Below, one piece after another: positions 1 through 6,248 of a stretch of 49,610 bases of DNA. The stretch comes from a virus. Made by a program: the position numbers and the translations under genes. The stretch spans positions 1 through 49,610 of the IMG/VR virus record IMGVR_UViG_3300033550_000006; one strand, given 5' to 3'. The number at the start of each line of letters is the position of its first letter. Positions within the stretch are counted from its first letter, which is position 1. A model generated the notes under the pieces. It was not told the origin of the DNA. It was given only the letters and a program-made list of their open reading frames with translations, and ran no database searches.

Positions 1-75
1 CCCCCATGATGGACCACGGGGTCAAGACCCCCCACCCCCCTTTCACGTGTGTCGGAATTGTCTGGAACAAAAATT

Positions 76-105
76 TTGGACAACCCCACAAACCCAACGT
101 ATAAG
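76..105 (+). promoter_or_regulatory. Putative sigma70-type promoter for the rightward lysis/late region
   Basis: TTGGAC at 76-81 and TATAAG at 100-105 are separated by 18 bp, in a short AT-richer patch inside an otherwise GC-rich genome. It points toward the first rightward genes (232 onward). The surrounding 8-231 stretch has no convincing gene. It also holds a short inverted repeat (GGGGTC-AA-GACCCC, 18-31), and an interrupted TTGTC...GACAA dyad overlaps the -35 box. Start-site position is inferred, not observed. Confidence 0.5.
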
Positions 106-187
106 ACGCGCGTAGGGGATGCATATATAGACTCAACCCAGCCTACCACCCCTATAAACCGAACCGCGGCGCCCCCACGCCACCGCG

Positions 188-202
188 GTTGACTTTGCAC
201 CG
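188..202 (+). repeat. 15-bp direct repeat copy 1, possible phage promoter element
   Basis: GTTGACTTTGCACCG occurs here and again, exactly, at 2558-2572. Both copies lie just before a small rightward gene and begin with a -35-like TTGACT. No good -10 hexamer follows at 16-18 bp in either copy, so a phage-modified or activator-dependent promoter, or another protein-binding site, is an inference. Confidence 0.45.
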
Positions 203-231
203 AGCCGACCGTCACCAGCCCCGGCGCCATC

Positions 232-405
232 ATGCTGCGCTACATGCTCGCCAGCGGCACCAAAGCGGTGGTCGGTAGCGAGGCGCCGGCACCGTTCGTC
301 ATCCCGCCCAACAGCGGCGTGTTGGTGCGGTGCACCAATCCGGTGGCGCAGGCGGCCAGCGTTTCCTGCGATCTCACCTTCACCGAGGTGGCCGCGCTGC
401 TTTGA
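232..405 (+). CDS. Small hypothetical protein (57 aa), first rightward gene
   Basis: I do not recognise this 57-residue protein. It starts MLRYMLASGTKAVVG and ends FTEVAALL, with alternating small and hydrophobic residues that suggest a compact beta-rich fold. There is no signal peptide or membrane segment. No clear Shine-Dalgarno precedes the ATG at 232. A second in-frame ATG at 244 is possible. The gene sits 30 bp after the first GTTGACTTTGCACCG repeat and 51 bp before the next gene. Its place ahead of the lysis genes suggests a late or virion-associated role, which is only inference. A codon-usage test would settle whether it is real. Confidence 0.5.
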   Translation: MLRYMLASGTKAVVGSEAPAPFVIPPNSGVLVRCTNPVAQAASVSCDLTFTEVAALL

Positions 406-456
406 CTTCGGGCGGAGGCTGGCGCACGCTGGCCTCCCCTGTCCCGGAGACCCGTC

Positions 457-621
457 ATGGCCACGACCACCACTCCCGTCAAGCCCAGCTCGCGTGGCAA
501 GCAGGCGCGGGTCCACCCCAGCCCCGACCCGCGCGCGCCACTTAAGGCGCGGGTGGCCAGCGGCGACTACGGCACGGTGCAGCCGGCCGCCATGAGCCAT
601 CGTGGCCGGGGGCGGTGCTGA
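457..621 (+). CDS. Small basic hypothetical protein (54 aa)
   Basis: This 54-residue, Arg/Lys/Pro/Thr-rich protein (MATTTTPVKPSSRGKQARVH...) has no recognised domain and looks disordered and basic, so nucleic-acid or partner binding is conceivable. Its start is well supported by a GGAGA Shine-Dalgarno at 446-450, 6 nt before the ATG. The 15-nt leader CCCTGTCCCGGAGAC (437-451) is repeated exactly before the portal gene (6230-6244). The stop overlaps the start of the endolysin in a TGATG, which implies translational coupling. Confidence 0.55.
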   Translation: MATTTTPVKPSSRGKQARVHPSPDPRAPLKARVASGDYGTVQPAAMSHRGRGRC

Positions 622-1187
622 TGAACGGCATGCTCAGTACCTACGACCAGCTCGCGTGGGGCGCCAAGGTCAGCGCCGAGTTTCGTGACCGCGTGTTCGC
701 CATTGCGCGCGACCTGCGCGTGGATCCGAACTACCTCATGGCCGCCATGGCATGGGAGAGCGCCGAGACGTTCCGCCCCGACATCAAGAACATGGCCGGC
801 AGCGGCGCCACCGGCCTCATCCAGTTCATGCCGTCCACTGCCAAGGGCCTCGGTACCACCACCGCCAAGCTGGCGCGCATGACCGCGGTGGAGCAGCTGG
901 GCTACGTGCATGCGTACTTCGTCCCGGCGCGCGGTCTGCTGCACACCCTGTCCGACGTCTACATGGCCATCCTGTGGCCCAAGGCGATCGGCAAGGCCGA
1001 GTCCTACGTGCTGTGGGATGCCAAGAGCCGGCCGACGACCTACCGCCAGAACCGCGGGCTGGACGTCAACAAGGACGGCTACATCACCAAGGCCGAGGCC
1101 GCGGGCAAGGTGCACCAGAAGCTGGTCAAGGGCATGAGCGGTGGCCGGTTGTGGCGCAGCCCTGCCAGCCCGGCGCCCATGGTGTAG
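621..1187 (+). CDS. Endolysin: lysozyme-fold transglycosylase with an EF-hand loop
   Basis: This 188-residue protein probably cleaves host peptidoglycan at the end of infection. Residues about 20-120 look like a lytic transglycosylase/lysozyme domain. The catalytic Glu is likely E46 in AMAWESAETF, followed by the family-typical GATGLIQFMPSTAKGLG (62-78). Residues 148-159 form a textbook 12-residue EF-hand loop: D148, N150, D152, G153, Y154, I155, T156 and E159. This suggests calcium-dependent stability or activity, which is unusual for a phage lysin. There is no signal peptide, so it needs the holin downstream. The ATG at 621 overlaps the previous stop (TGATG) and is preferred to upstream GTG/CTG codons. 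The neighbours are holin-like and spanin genes, consistent with a lysis cassette. Confidence 0.85.
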   Translation: MNGMLSTYDQLAWGAKVSAEFRDRVFAIARDLRVDPNYLMAAMAWESAETFRPDIKNMAGSGATGLIQFMPSTAKGLGTTTAKLARMTAVEQLGYVHAYFVPARGLLHTLSDVYMAILWPKAIGKAESYVLWDAKSRPTTYRQNRGLDVNKDGYITKAEAAGKVHQKLVKGMSGGRLWRSPASPAPMV

Positions 1188-1229
1188 AGTGGCCGCGGGC
1201 AATTCCGCCCGCCCATGAGGAACGCACGC

Positions 1230-1439
1230 ATGGCCATGACCTACACCCGCTTCCAGCAGTTTCTGCGCGACGTTGGCATCAGTCCCGGCGACACCGAGGC
1301 CACCAACGCCAAGATGGCTGCTGCCGCCGCGGTTACCCCGATCGCCACCGCCGATGCCAGCGACCCGGCCACCACGCAGGCGCTGGCCAACGCGTGCAAG
1401 GCCAAGATCAACGAGCTGCTGGCCGCACTGGCGACGTAA
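1230..1439 (+). CDS. Small Ala-rich hypothetical protein (69 aa)
   Basis: This is an unrecognised 69-residue protein with an alanine-rich, probably helical C-terminal half (ALANACKAKINELLAALAT). It has no cleavable signal or transmembrane segment. The start at 1230 is favoured by an AGGAA at 1218-1222 with a 7-nt spacer. An in-frame ATG at 1215 has no comparable ribosome-binding site. A 6-bp hairpin (GCGGGC/GCCCGC, 1195-1212) lies in the 42-nt gap after the endolysin. It lies within the lysis block, but nothing visible assigns a lysis role. Confidence 0.6.
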   Translation: MAMTYTRFQQFLRDVGISPGDTEATNAKMAAAAAVTPIATADASDPATTQALANACKAKINELLAALAT

Positions 1440-1446
1440 CTGGGAC

Positions 1447-1481
1447 GGGGGTCACGCCGCCGTAACATCGGCTTGACCCCC
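1447..1481 (+). other. Stem-loop between small lysis-region genes
   Basis: GGGGGTCA (1447-1454) can pair with TGACCCCC (1474-1481) across a 19-nt loop. There is no T-run, so it is not a classic terminator. The GACCCCCCACCCCC tract in its right arm also occurs at 26-40, and with one extra C at 17567-17581. Confidence 0.3.
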
Positions 1482-1550
1482 CACCCCCTACATTGCAGAC
1501 TTCCCCTACCCGCCCGAGGCGGCTCCATGTCCCTTTCCAAGAGAGCCACC

Positions 1551-2051
1551 ATGAGCCAGCAGCCTGCTGCGGGTCAGGATCCCGACGTGGCGGTCCTGAA
1601 AGAAAAACTGCAGACCATCAGCGAGAACGTGCGCGACTTGGCCAAGGCGATGACCGAGGGCATGGCCGCGACCAACGTCAAGCTCGAACGCGTCACCGAG
1701 ATCGCGCTGAACCTGACGCAGGTGCAGGCACGCATGGAGGCCCATAGCGAGGGTCTGCAGCGCTCGTTCTCGGCCATCAAGGATCTGGAGACCACGATGG
1801 AGATGCAGCGCGCCGACGATTTGAAATGGCGCGAGCGGCACGAGTCTACCCATGCCATGATCGAGAAGCGGCTGAACCGCGCGTCCGGTGCCCTGTGGGC
1901 GTTCGGCGTGGTCGCCACCATCGTGCTGGGCCTGTTCATCTGGGCCATCAACCCATGGTTCGCCCAGATCACCGACAACACCAAGGGCCAGACCGAGCTG
2001 CAGCGCCGCGTGGACCGAATCGAAAACTCCGCCATGAGGACTTCGCCATGA
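1551..2051 (+). CDS. Coiled-coil protein with one C-terminal membrane segment
   Basis: The protein has about 166 residues. A long charged helical region (roughly 10-110, heptad-like, rich in Glu, Lys, Leu and Met) is followed by one transmembrane helix around LWAFGVVATIVLGLFIWAI, then a short polar tail. This architecture is common in phage lysis cassettes and in membrane-tethered coiled-coil proteins of unknown function. I infer a lysis or envelope role from position only. An alternative in-frame ATG at 1527 has its own GAGG (1516-1519, 7-nt spacer), and the ATG at 1551 has AGAG at 1542-1545, so two start products are possible. Its stop overlaps the holin-like gene (ATGA). Confidence 0.65.
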   Translation: MSQQPAAGQDPDVAVLKEKLQTISENVRDLAKAMTEGMAATNVKLERVTEIALNLTQVQARMEAHSEGLQRSFSAIKDLETTMEMQRADDLKWRERHESTHAMIEKRLNRASGALWAFGVVATIVLGLFIWAINPWFAQITDNTKGQTELQRRVDRIENSAMRTSP

Positions 2052-2344
2052 ACTTCATCATCCGCCTGCTGGGCCTGACCCCCGTCGCCAACGCCGACAA
2101 GTGGTACCGCAAACAGACCACGTGGCTATCGCTGCTGCAGGGCGCGCTCGGTGCCGGCGTCGCCGCCTACATCGCGCTGCCGGCGCGCATGACCGACCAG
2201 TGGCCGGACTGGCTCATCAGCAGCTTCGGCTACAGCACCGTCGCGGTGGCCATCGCCACGTGGGTCGCGGCCAACGTCCGGCAGGATAAGATCGCCGCCC
2301 CGCCGGTGGTGCACGAGCCGCTGCAGCGCCTGCCGGAGGAGTGA
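2048..2344 (+). CDS. Holin-like protein, two membrane segments (98 aa)
   Basis: This small protein has two predicted transmembrane helices, around TTWLSLLQGALGAGVAAYIAL and YSTVAVAIATWVAANV. They are separated by a short loop, and the C-terminus is polar. Size, topology and position next to endolysin and spanin genes fit a holin that opens the inner membrane for the endolysin. Holins share little sequence, so this is inferred from architecture. The ATG overlaps the previous stop (ATGA). A GAGGA at 2036-2040 gives a 7-nt spacer. The gene overlaps the next by TGATG. Confidence 0.7.
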   Translation: MNFIIRLLGLTPVANADKWYRKQTTWLSLLQGALGAGVAAYIALPARMTDQWPDWLISSFGYSTVAVAIATWVAANVRQDKIAAPPVVHEPLQRLPEE

Positions 2345-2562
2345 TGGCACGCAAACTGCTCATGGTCACGGTGCGCGGGACCCAGCACACGTGGGCGTTT
2401 CCGTTCTACGGCGACCCGGCGGACATGCCCGACTGGGCAGCGGACGGGTTGGACGTCGTGGAGGTAGTCAACGTCATCCCCGATTGGGTGCCGCCGGGCA
2501 TGACCCGGCTCTGGTGTGCCCTGCAGGACGTGTTCAACTTCAAGAACCCGTTTGCCCGTTGA
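2344..2562 (+). CDS. Small hypothetical protein (72 aa) coupled to the holin
   Basis: This unrecognised 72-residue soluble protein is rich in Trp and other aromatic residues (WAFPFYGDPADMPDW...NVIPDWVPPGMTRLW). The start has a strong GGAGGAG close upstream and a TGATG overlap with the holin-like gene, so it is almost certainly translated. The stop codon is embedded in the second copy of the GTTGACTTTGCACCG repeat. Function is unknown. Confidence 0.65.
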   Translation: MARKLLMVTVRGTQHTWAFPFYGDPADMPDWAADGLDVVEVVNVIPDWVPPGMTRLWCALQDVFNFKNPFAR

Positions 2563-2572
2563 CTTTGCACCG
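2558..2572 (+). repeat. 15-bp direct repeat copy 2, possible promoter element
   Basis: This is an exact second copy of GTTGACTTTGCACCG, overlapping the stop codon of the preceding gene. It is followed 43 bp later by the next start codon. See copy 1 at 188-202. Placement before the spanin sub-operon supports a regulatory role. Confidence 0.45.
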
Positions 2573-2614
2573 GGGGCGGTCAACCCTATGGCCGCCCCCC
2601 ACTGCGAGTCGCCC

Positions 2615-2716
2615 ATGTCCAACGCGATGCCCTACGTGATGCGCTACGGCGCGGTGTTCGACCTGAACGTCACGCTGCTGGCCAAGCATTGCATCATCGG
2701 GTTGTACGACCTCTGA
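2615..2716 (+). CDS. Very small hypothetical protein (33 aa)
   Basis: This 33-residue protein begins MSNAMPYVMRYGAVFDLN. It has no recognised family. An upstream in-frame ATG at 2588 would give 42 residues. Neither start has a strong Shine-Dalgarno. The main support is that its TGA overlaps the following ATG (TGATG), keeping the tight packing of the operon. Confidence 0.4.
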   Translation: MSNAMPYVMRYGAVFDLNVTLLAKHCIIGLYDL

Positions 2717-2976
2717 TGGCCAAGAACACACGCAAAGCCGCCAAGGCGGTGCTCCTCGATGCGGTCCGCTTCGTCGGCCGCGATGTCGTGGTCATCGGCG
2801 AGGATCTGGTGGCCACGTCCATCTCGCTCAATTCCAGCAAGGACATCCAGCGTGCCCTCACCCTCGTCAACGAAGCCCGGAAAAAGCTCCTGCGCTGGCA
2901 GCGAGAACGGGAGCAGCAGGAGAAAACCCATGCCGTCCAAGCCCTCAAAACCCTCCAAAGCCGCAACGGTCGGTAA
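2716..2976 (+). CDS. Hypothetical helical protein (86 aa)
   Basis: This 86-residue basic protein has a C-terminal charged helix (ALTLVNEARKKLLRWQRER and onward). There is no signal peptide or membrane segment and no recognised domain. The ATG overlaps the previous stop (TGATG), and the next gene overlaps its 3' end by 47 nt in another frame. Small charged proteins are often interleaved with phage spanin genes. A role in lysis timing is speculation. Confidence 0.6.
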   Translation: MAKNTRKAAKAVLLDAVRFVGRDVVVIGEDLVATSISLNSSKDIQRALTLVNEARKKLLRWQREREQQEKTHAVQALKTLQSRNGR

Positions 2977-3112
2977 GGCCGTGCTCGGTGCTGTCACCGC
3001 GCCAGCCCGTGGCACCGTTGGCCTGACGCGCAAGGCGCTGAAAGGCACCAGCGCGCCGGAGCCGCCGCCCATGGGCAAGTACCGCGGCAAGACCAGCGCG
3101 ACGCGCGGATGA
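2930..3112 (+). CDS. Small basic hypothetical protein (60 aa)
   Basis: This is a Lys/Ser/Pro/Gly-rich 60-residue protein (MPSKPSKPSKAATVGKAVLG...) that looks largely disordered and positively charged. The start at 2930 lies inside the preceding gene but has AGGAG about 7 nt upstream. The stop overlaps the inner spanin start (ATGA). Its function is unknown. Its basic charge resembles small DNA- or membrane-binding phage proteins, which is not evidence of identity. Confidence 0.55.
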   Translation: MPSKPSKPSKAATVGKAVLGAVTAPARGTVGLTRKALKGTSAPEPPPMGKYRGKTSATRG

Positions 3113-3510
3113 CCCCGGCCCTGTACTGGCGCATTGGCCTCGTGCTCGCCCTCGCGGCGGGCGCGTGGTTCGTGTACCACACGGTGCAGCAGAATGCGGT
3201 GCTGCGTGAGCGCGCCGACATCTTCGCCCGTCAGATCGACACGCTGCAGAAGCGTGCCGCCGCGCTCGAAGCCATGCGCGTGGAGAACCAGAAGTTCGAC
3301 ACCGAGACCGACACGCAGGCCAGCCGTGGCATTGCGCGCAACGAGTCCGCCCGCCGGAGCAACTCCGATGTCATTGCGATCGACAAGCCTTGGCCTGCTG
3401 CTGTGCGTGGCCGCGTGTTCGCAAACCCCGACCCGACCAGTGGCTCCACCGAGCCTGCAGGACACGCTGGCGCCGGAGGCAGTGGTCGGGACGAAGTACC
3501 GCAGCCGTGA
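3109..3510 (+). CDS. Inner-membrane spanin (i-spanin, Rz-like)
   Basis: This 133-residue type II membrane protein has a signal-anchor helix at the N-terminus (around residues 5-23, LYWRIGLVLALAAGAWFVY). A periplasmic charged helical region that could form a coiled coil follows (about 25-70). This is the classical Rz architecture. In the spanin mechanism it pairs across the periplasm with the outer-membrane lipoprotein and disrupts the outer membrane. The partner gene starts at 3368 inside this gene in another frame, the usual overlapped Rz/Rz1 arrangement. The last third, where the two genes overlap, has unusual Gly/Pro-rich composition, as expected for dual coding. Confidence 0.8.
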   Translation: MTPALYWRIGLVLALAAGAWFVYHTVQQNAVLRERADIFARQIDTLQKRAAALEAMRVENQKFDTETDTQASRGIARNESARRSNSDVIAIDKPWPAAVRGRVFANPDPTSGSTEPAGHAGAGGSGRDEVPQP

Positions 3511-3685
3511 CGAGCTGATGGCGGACCCGGCGGCCACGCCGCTGGATACCGACAACCAGCTCATCGCCACCGAGGCGGCGCTGCGCAAGGCCAACCGCGA
3601 CCAGATCGACAGCGCCGCCCTCCTGCGCGACGAAGGCAAGGTCGCCTGCGGCTGGTGGGCGCGCTTCCGAGGACGATGCCAGTGA
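3368..3685 (+). CDS. Outer-membrane spanin lipoprotein (o-spanin, Rz1-like)
   Basis: This 105-residue lipoprotein begins MSLRSTSLGLLLCVAAC. It has a short hydrophobic signal and a lipobox (VAAC) with the lipidated Cys at residue 17. A Pro/Thr-rich stretch follows, then a helical region. It starts inside the inner spanin gene and ends 175 nt beyond it, a partly overlapped spanin pair. At 105 residues it is longer than most Rz1 proteins. It should be anchored in the inner leaflet of the outer membrane and contact the inner spanin. Confidence 0.8.
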   Translation: MSLRSTSLGLLLCVAACSQTPTRPVAPPSLQDTLAPEAVVGTKYRSRDELMADPAATPLDTDNQLIATEAALRKANRDQIDSAALLRDEGKVACGWWARFRGRCQ

Positions 3686-3948
3686 ACGACAACGTGAAAC
3701 CGCTACGTAAGGACGTAGTGATCGCACAGGACAACACAGACCAAATCGTCAAGGAGCTGCGCGATCTGGCTGACAAATTCGAGCGGCGTGAGGTGGCGGT
3801 AGCCCACGGCACTGGAGTGCACGTGGCCTTTGAAGCGCACGACACTTTCATCCAGACCTACACGTGCGGTGACGACACGAAGCAGCACGCGGTGTTTGTG
3901 TTCGACGCTGGGCACGCCATTCACATGAGGACGCTGTTCGATGGGTAA
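3676..3948 (+). CDS. Hypothetical protein (90 aa)
   Basis: This unrecognised soluble 90-residue protein has a charged helical N-terminal half (TDQIVKELRDLADKFERRE) and a beta-rich C-terminal half containing HDTFIQTYTCGDDTKQHAVF. The ATG at 3676 overlaps the outer spanin 3' end and has GAGG close upstream. A GTG at 3682 is an alternative with better spacing. The gene overlaps the zinc-ribbon gene by 8 nt. Confidence 0.6.
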   Translation: MPVNDNVKPLRKDVVIAQDNTDQIVKELRDLADKFERREVAVAHGTGVHVAFEAHDTFIQTYTCGDDTKQHAVFVFDAGHAIHMRTLFDG

Positions 3949-4231
3949 CGTCGTTTCTTTCCCCGACAAGGGCAGTGGCCCTCATCTCGAAGGCCCGATG
4001 AAGTGCGTGCGCTGCCAGCATACATGGCGCGGCGTAGCACCAGTGGGCTTGGTCGATGGGTTCGAGTGCCCCGCCTGCCACAACATGACCGGCGTCATCT
4101 TCGGCATGATTCAGCCGGCGGATGAATTTTGGCAGTGCAATTGCGGGAACAACCTGTTCCACCTCGACCGCCGCGGCGCGCCTCTGTGTTGCAATTGCGG
4201 ACTGCGCGCCACCAGCTGGGCAGACAGTTAG
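3941..4231 (+). CDS. Double zinc-ribbon protein (96 aa)
   Basis: This 96-residue protein has two metal-binding Cys clusters. The first is C22-x2-C25 with C43-x2-C46. The second is C66-x-C68 with C83/C84 and C86. The pattern suits two zinc ribbons that could bind nucleic acid or protein. I do not recognise the family. It ends the rightward lysis operon and converges head-on with the terminase large subunit. The two stop codons overlap by 4 nt with no terminator between them, so antisense transcription or transcriptional interference is likely here. Confidence 0.7.
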   Translation: MGNVVSFPDKGSGPHLEGPMKCVRCQHTWRGVAPVGLVDGFECPACHNMTGVIFGMIQPADEFWQCNCGNNLFHLDRRGAPLCCNCGLRATSWADS

Positions 4232-5640
4232 GTCCACCCTCCCACCGGCGGCGCCACGACGGTACCGAACCGGCTCCCGCTGCCACGGCGCAGGAATTTG
4301 GGAATGCGGCCTTGCACGTCGCCCGCGGCGACCATGGTGGCGTACTGCAGCGCGTCGGACAGGTCCGAGACCGGATGCAGCTTCTCCGGCTTTTCCTCCA
4401 GCTCACCGCTCTTGGTGGTCTTGTAGCGGTAAGCGCTCGACACCGCGTTGATGATCTGCTTGACAGTTGGCGAAAACTCCATGCCATCGGCCAGCAGCAG
4501 CTGGCGCTCGACGGCGCCGATGCGGCGGTCCAGATCGTTGGTTGGCGCTGGCATGACCTTGAATCCGGCCAGCTCCAGCACGTCGGCCGGTGACTGGTCG
4601 TTGACCTGTGACTTGGCAGTGCCGGCCGGGTCCAGCACCACCAGCACCGGCAGGCCCGGGAAGTGGGTGGCCACCATTGGGCGCAGATACTCGGCGGCGA
4701 AGCGGTCCATGCCCATGGCGCTGGCGTAGGTCTCGGCCAGCACGCGCACTTTCTTGGTGTGCATGGCGTCCATCTGCACCGCGACGGCGGCGGGCGACCG
4801 GCCTTGGTCGACGCCGATGATGATGGGCGCCGGTCCGCGCGGCAGGAGAATTTCCTTGGCCACGTGGCGCTGGTAGTTGAACAGCGCGCCCCATACCGCC
4901 TTGCCGTCCAGTGAGTCCGGGAACTCGGACAGGATGTGGGCTTGGATCCAGTAGTGCGGTTTGCCGTTGAGCAGCATCTCGTAGTAGTCGGGCTTGAGGT
5001 TGGCGCGGTTTTCCGCGGTCGGCCCGATGCCGTTGGGCTGGATGTACACGGCTACGTTGTCGGGCCGGTTGACCATCAGGAAGTCGTACCACTCGCTGCC
5101 TTTGGTGCACATGTTCGACTCGCCCATGACGCCGTACCAGTCAGCGCCGCCTTCCGCGGCGGATGGGTAGCGGCCGGTACGCGACAGCACGTCGATGAGC
5201 AGGGAGTGCGGAATCTCGCGGAACTCCGATAGCCACGCGCCGGTGTATTCCACCGACAGCAGGCGGCGCGCATCTTTTTCGTCATCCAGCGGTCGGAACA
5301 TGATCTCGCAGTCGACGCGGGTACCGTCTGGCAGCGGGATATCCAGCGTCATGTCCATGTTGGTTTCGTGCCACTTGATGGTGCGGTTGTTCGGTGGCAA
5401 CCACTCGAACACCGTCTTGAGCACCGAGTCGCGCAGCTGCGGGCGCGTGTTGCGGACCACGGCCCAGCGCGTCTTGCGTACGCCGTTGGCGTTGGCTGTC
5501 TGGTGGTGGGCCAGATGCAGCAGCTTCATCAGCAGGCCGGTCGTCTTGCCGCCACCGAGCGGGCCGAACAGGAACTGCATGCGCTTCTGGTTGTGCAGGA
5601 AGGCCGCGATCGTGGGCGGAAAGGCGTAGGTCCGGCTCAC
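4228..5640 (-). CDS. terL: Terminase large subunit (packaging ATPase/nuclease)
   Basis: This 470-residue motor packages DNA through the portal into the prohead. The N-terminal ATPase has a Walker A at residues 26-34 (GPLGGGKTT). The C-terminal RNase H-like nuclease shows its acidic residues in IIIGVDQGRSP, VVLDPAG and DLSDALQYA, as in TerL nucleases. Length is normal. It is transcribed leftward, overlapping the end of the small subunit gene by 4 nt, opposite to the portal and capsid genes. In most phages the terminase is upstream of and co-directional with the portal. The 3' end overlaps the convergent zinc-ribbon gene. Confidence 0.9.
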   Translation of the reverse strand: MSRTYAFPPTIAAFLHNQKRMQFLFGPLGGGKTTGLLMKLLHLAHHQTANANGVRKTRWAVVRNTRPQLRDSVLKTVFEWLPPNNRTIKWHETNMDMTLDIPLPDGTRVDCEIMFRPLDDEKDARRLLSVEYTGAWLSEFREIPHSLLIDVLSRTGRYPSAAEGGADWYGVMGESNMCTKGSEWYDFLMVNRPDNVAVYIQPNGIGPTAENRANLKPDYYEMLLNGKPHYWIQAHILSEFPDSLDGKAVWGALFNYQRHVAKEILLPRGPAPIIIGVDQGRSPAAVAVQMDAMHTKKVRVLAETYASAMGMDRFAAEYLRPMVATHFPGLPVLVVLDPAGTAKSQVNDQSPADVLELAGFKVMPAPTNDLDRRIGAVERQLLLADGMEFSPTVKQIINAVSSAYRYKTTKSGELEEKPEKLHPVSDLSDALQYATMVAAGDVQGRIPKFLRRGSGSRFGTVVAPPVGGWT

Positions 5641-6185
5641 TTGGCGGCCTCTGCTTTCTGCTTCTCCAGCGCCGACACGGCCGCCGCTGCGGCGTCAATC
5701 GGTGCCTCGGTGATTTCCCGGCTCTGGCCGGGGGAGACGAAGTTGATGAGCGACCCGCCGCCATAGTTGACGGCTGCGCCCGGGGCGGCGCTGGCCGCGG
5801 CGCGCTGCGCCTGCGTGGTCATGCCGCCGATCTCCATCAGGACCTCCGTGGCGGCGATTCGGTCGGCTTCCCGCGCTTTGGGATTGCCCATGATGCCGAC
5901 CATGTCTGTGACCGCGTACTCGGCCACGGCCAGCTGGGCGGAGCGGCGGGCGCGCTCGACAGTACCGGCGATGCCGCCTAGGTCTTCGTGGGCGTTCTTG
6001 ACCATCTGGACGAACGCTGGCCATTGGCGCAGGGTGTCCCATTGGAAGGGCGATAGCCCCCGTTCGGCGGCCAGTTTGGCGGCGGTGTCCAGTTTCAGGA
6101 CGATGTCGCGGGCCAGTTCCGGCGCGGTGCGCCGCATGAAATCAGGACTGAGGCCCACGTCGATGGGGGTCAGGGTGTTGGACAT
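5637..6185 (-). CDS. terS: Terminase small subunit (DNA recognition)
   Basis: The protein is 182 residues and mostly helical, with a charged central part, a Gly-rich loop (NYGGGSLINFV) and an acidic-to-basic C-terminal tail. It is called from its position directly before TerL, with a 4-nt overlap, and from size. Small subunits recognise the packaging site and hand DNA to TerL. The ATG at 6185 is the natural start. An upstream extension would run into the intergenic dyad and the portal gene. Confidence 0.75.
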   Translation of the reverse strand: MSNTLTPIDVGLSPDFMRRTAPELARDIVLKLDTAAKLAAERGLSPFQWDTLRQWPAFVQMVKNAHEDLGGIAGTVERARRSAQLAVAEYAVTDMVGIMGNPKAREADRIAATEVLMEIGGMTTQAQRAAASAAPGAAVNYGGGSLINFVSPGQSREITEAPIDAAAAAVSALEKQKAEAAK

Positions 6186-6207
6186 ACTTTCGCTCGCTGG
6201 GCGGAGG

Positions 6208-6227
6208 CGTGGTAGCTTAATACCACG
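6208..6227. promoter_or_regulatory. Inverted repeat in the divergent terminase-portal intergenic region
   Basis: CGTGGTA (6208-6214) and TACCACG (6221-6227) flank GCTTAA in the 63-bp divergent gap. A similar half, CGTGGTAAGTTAA, lies at about 10790-10802 before the post-capsid terminator. It could be a bidirectional operator. No clear -35/-10 pair is visible. Confidence 0.35.
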
Positions 6228-6248
6228 AACCCTGTCCCGGAGACGACC

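Noticed and set aside
133-600. Leftward 155-residue open frame over the first rightward genes
   Set aside because: Arg/His/Gly-rich shadow composition, no ribosome-binding site, antisense to two plausible coupled genes.
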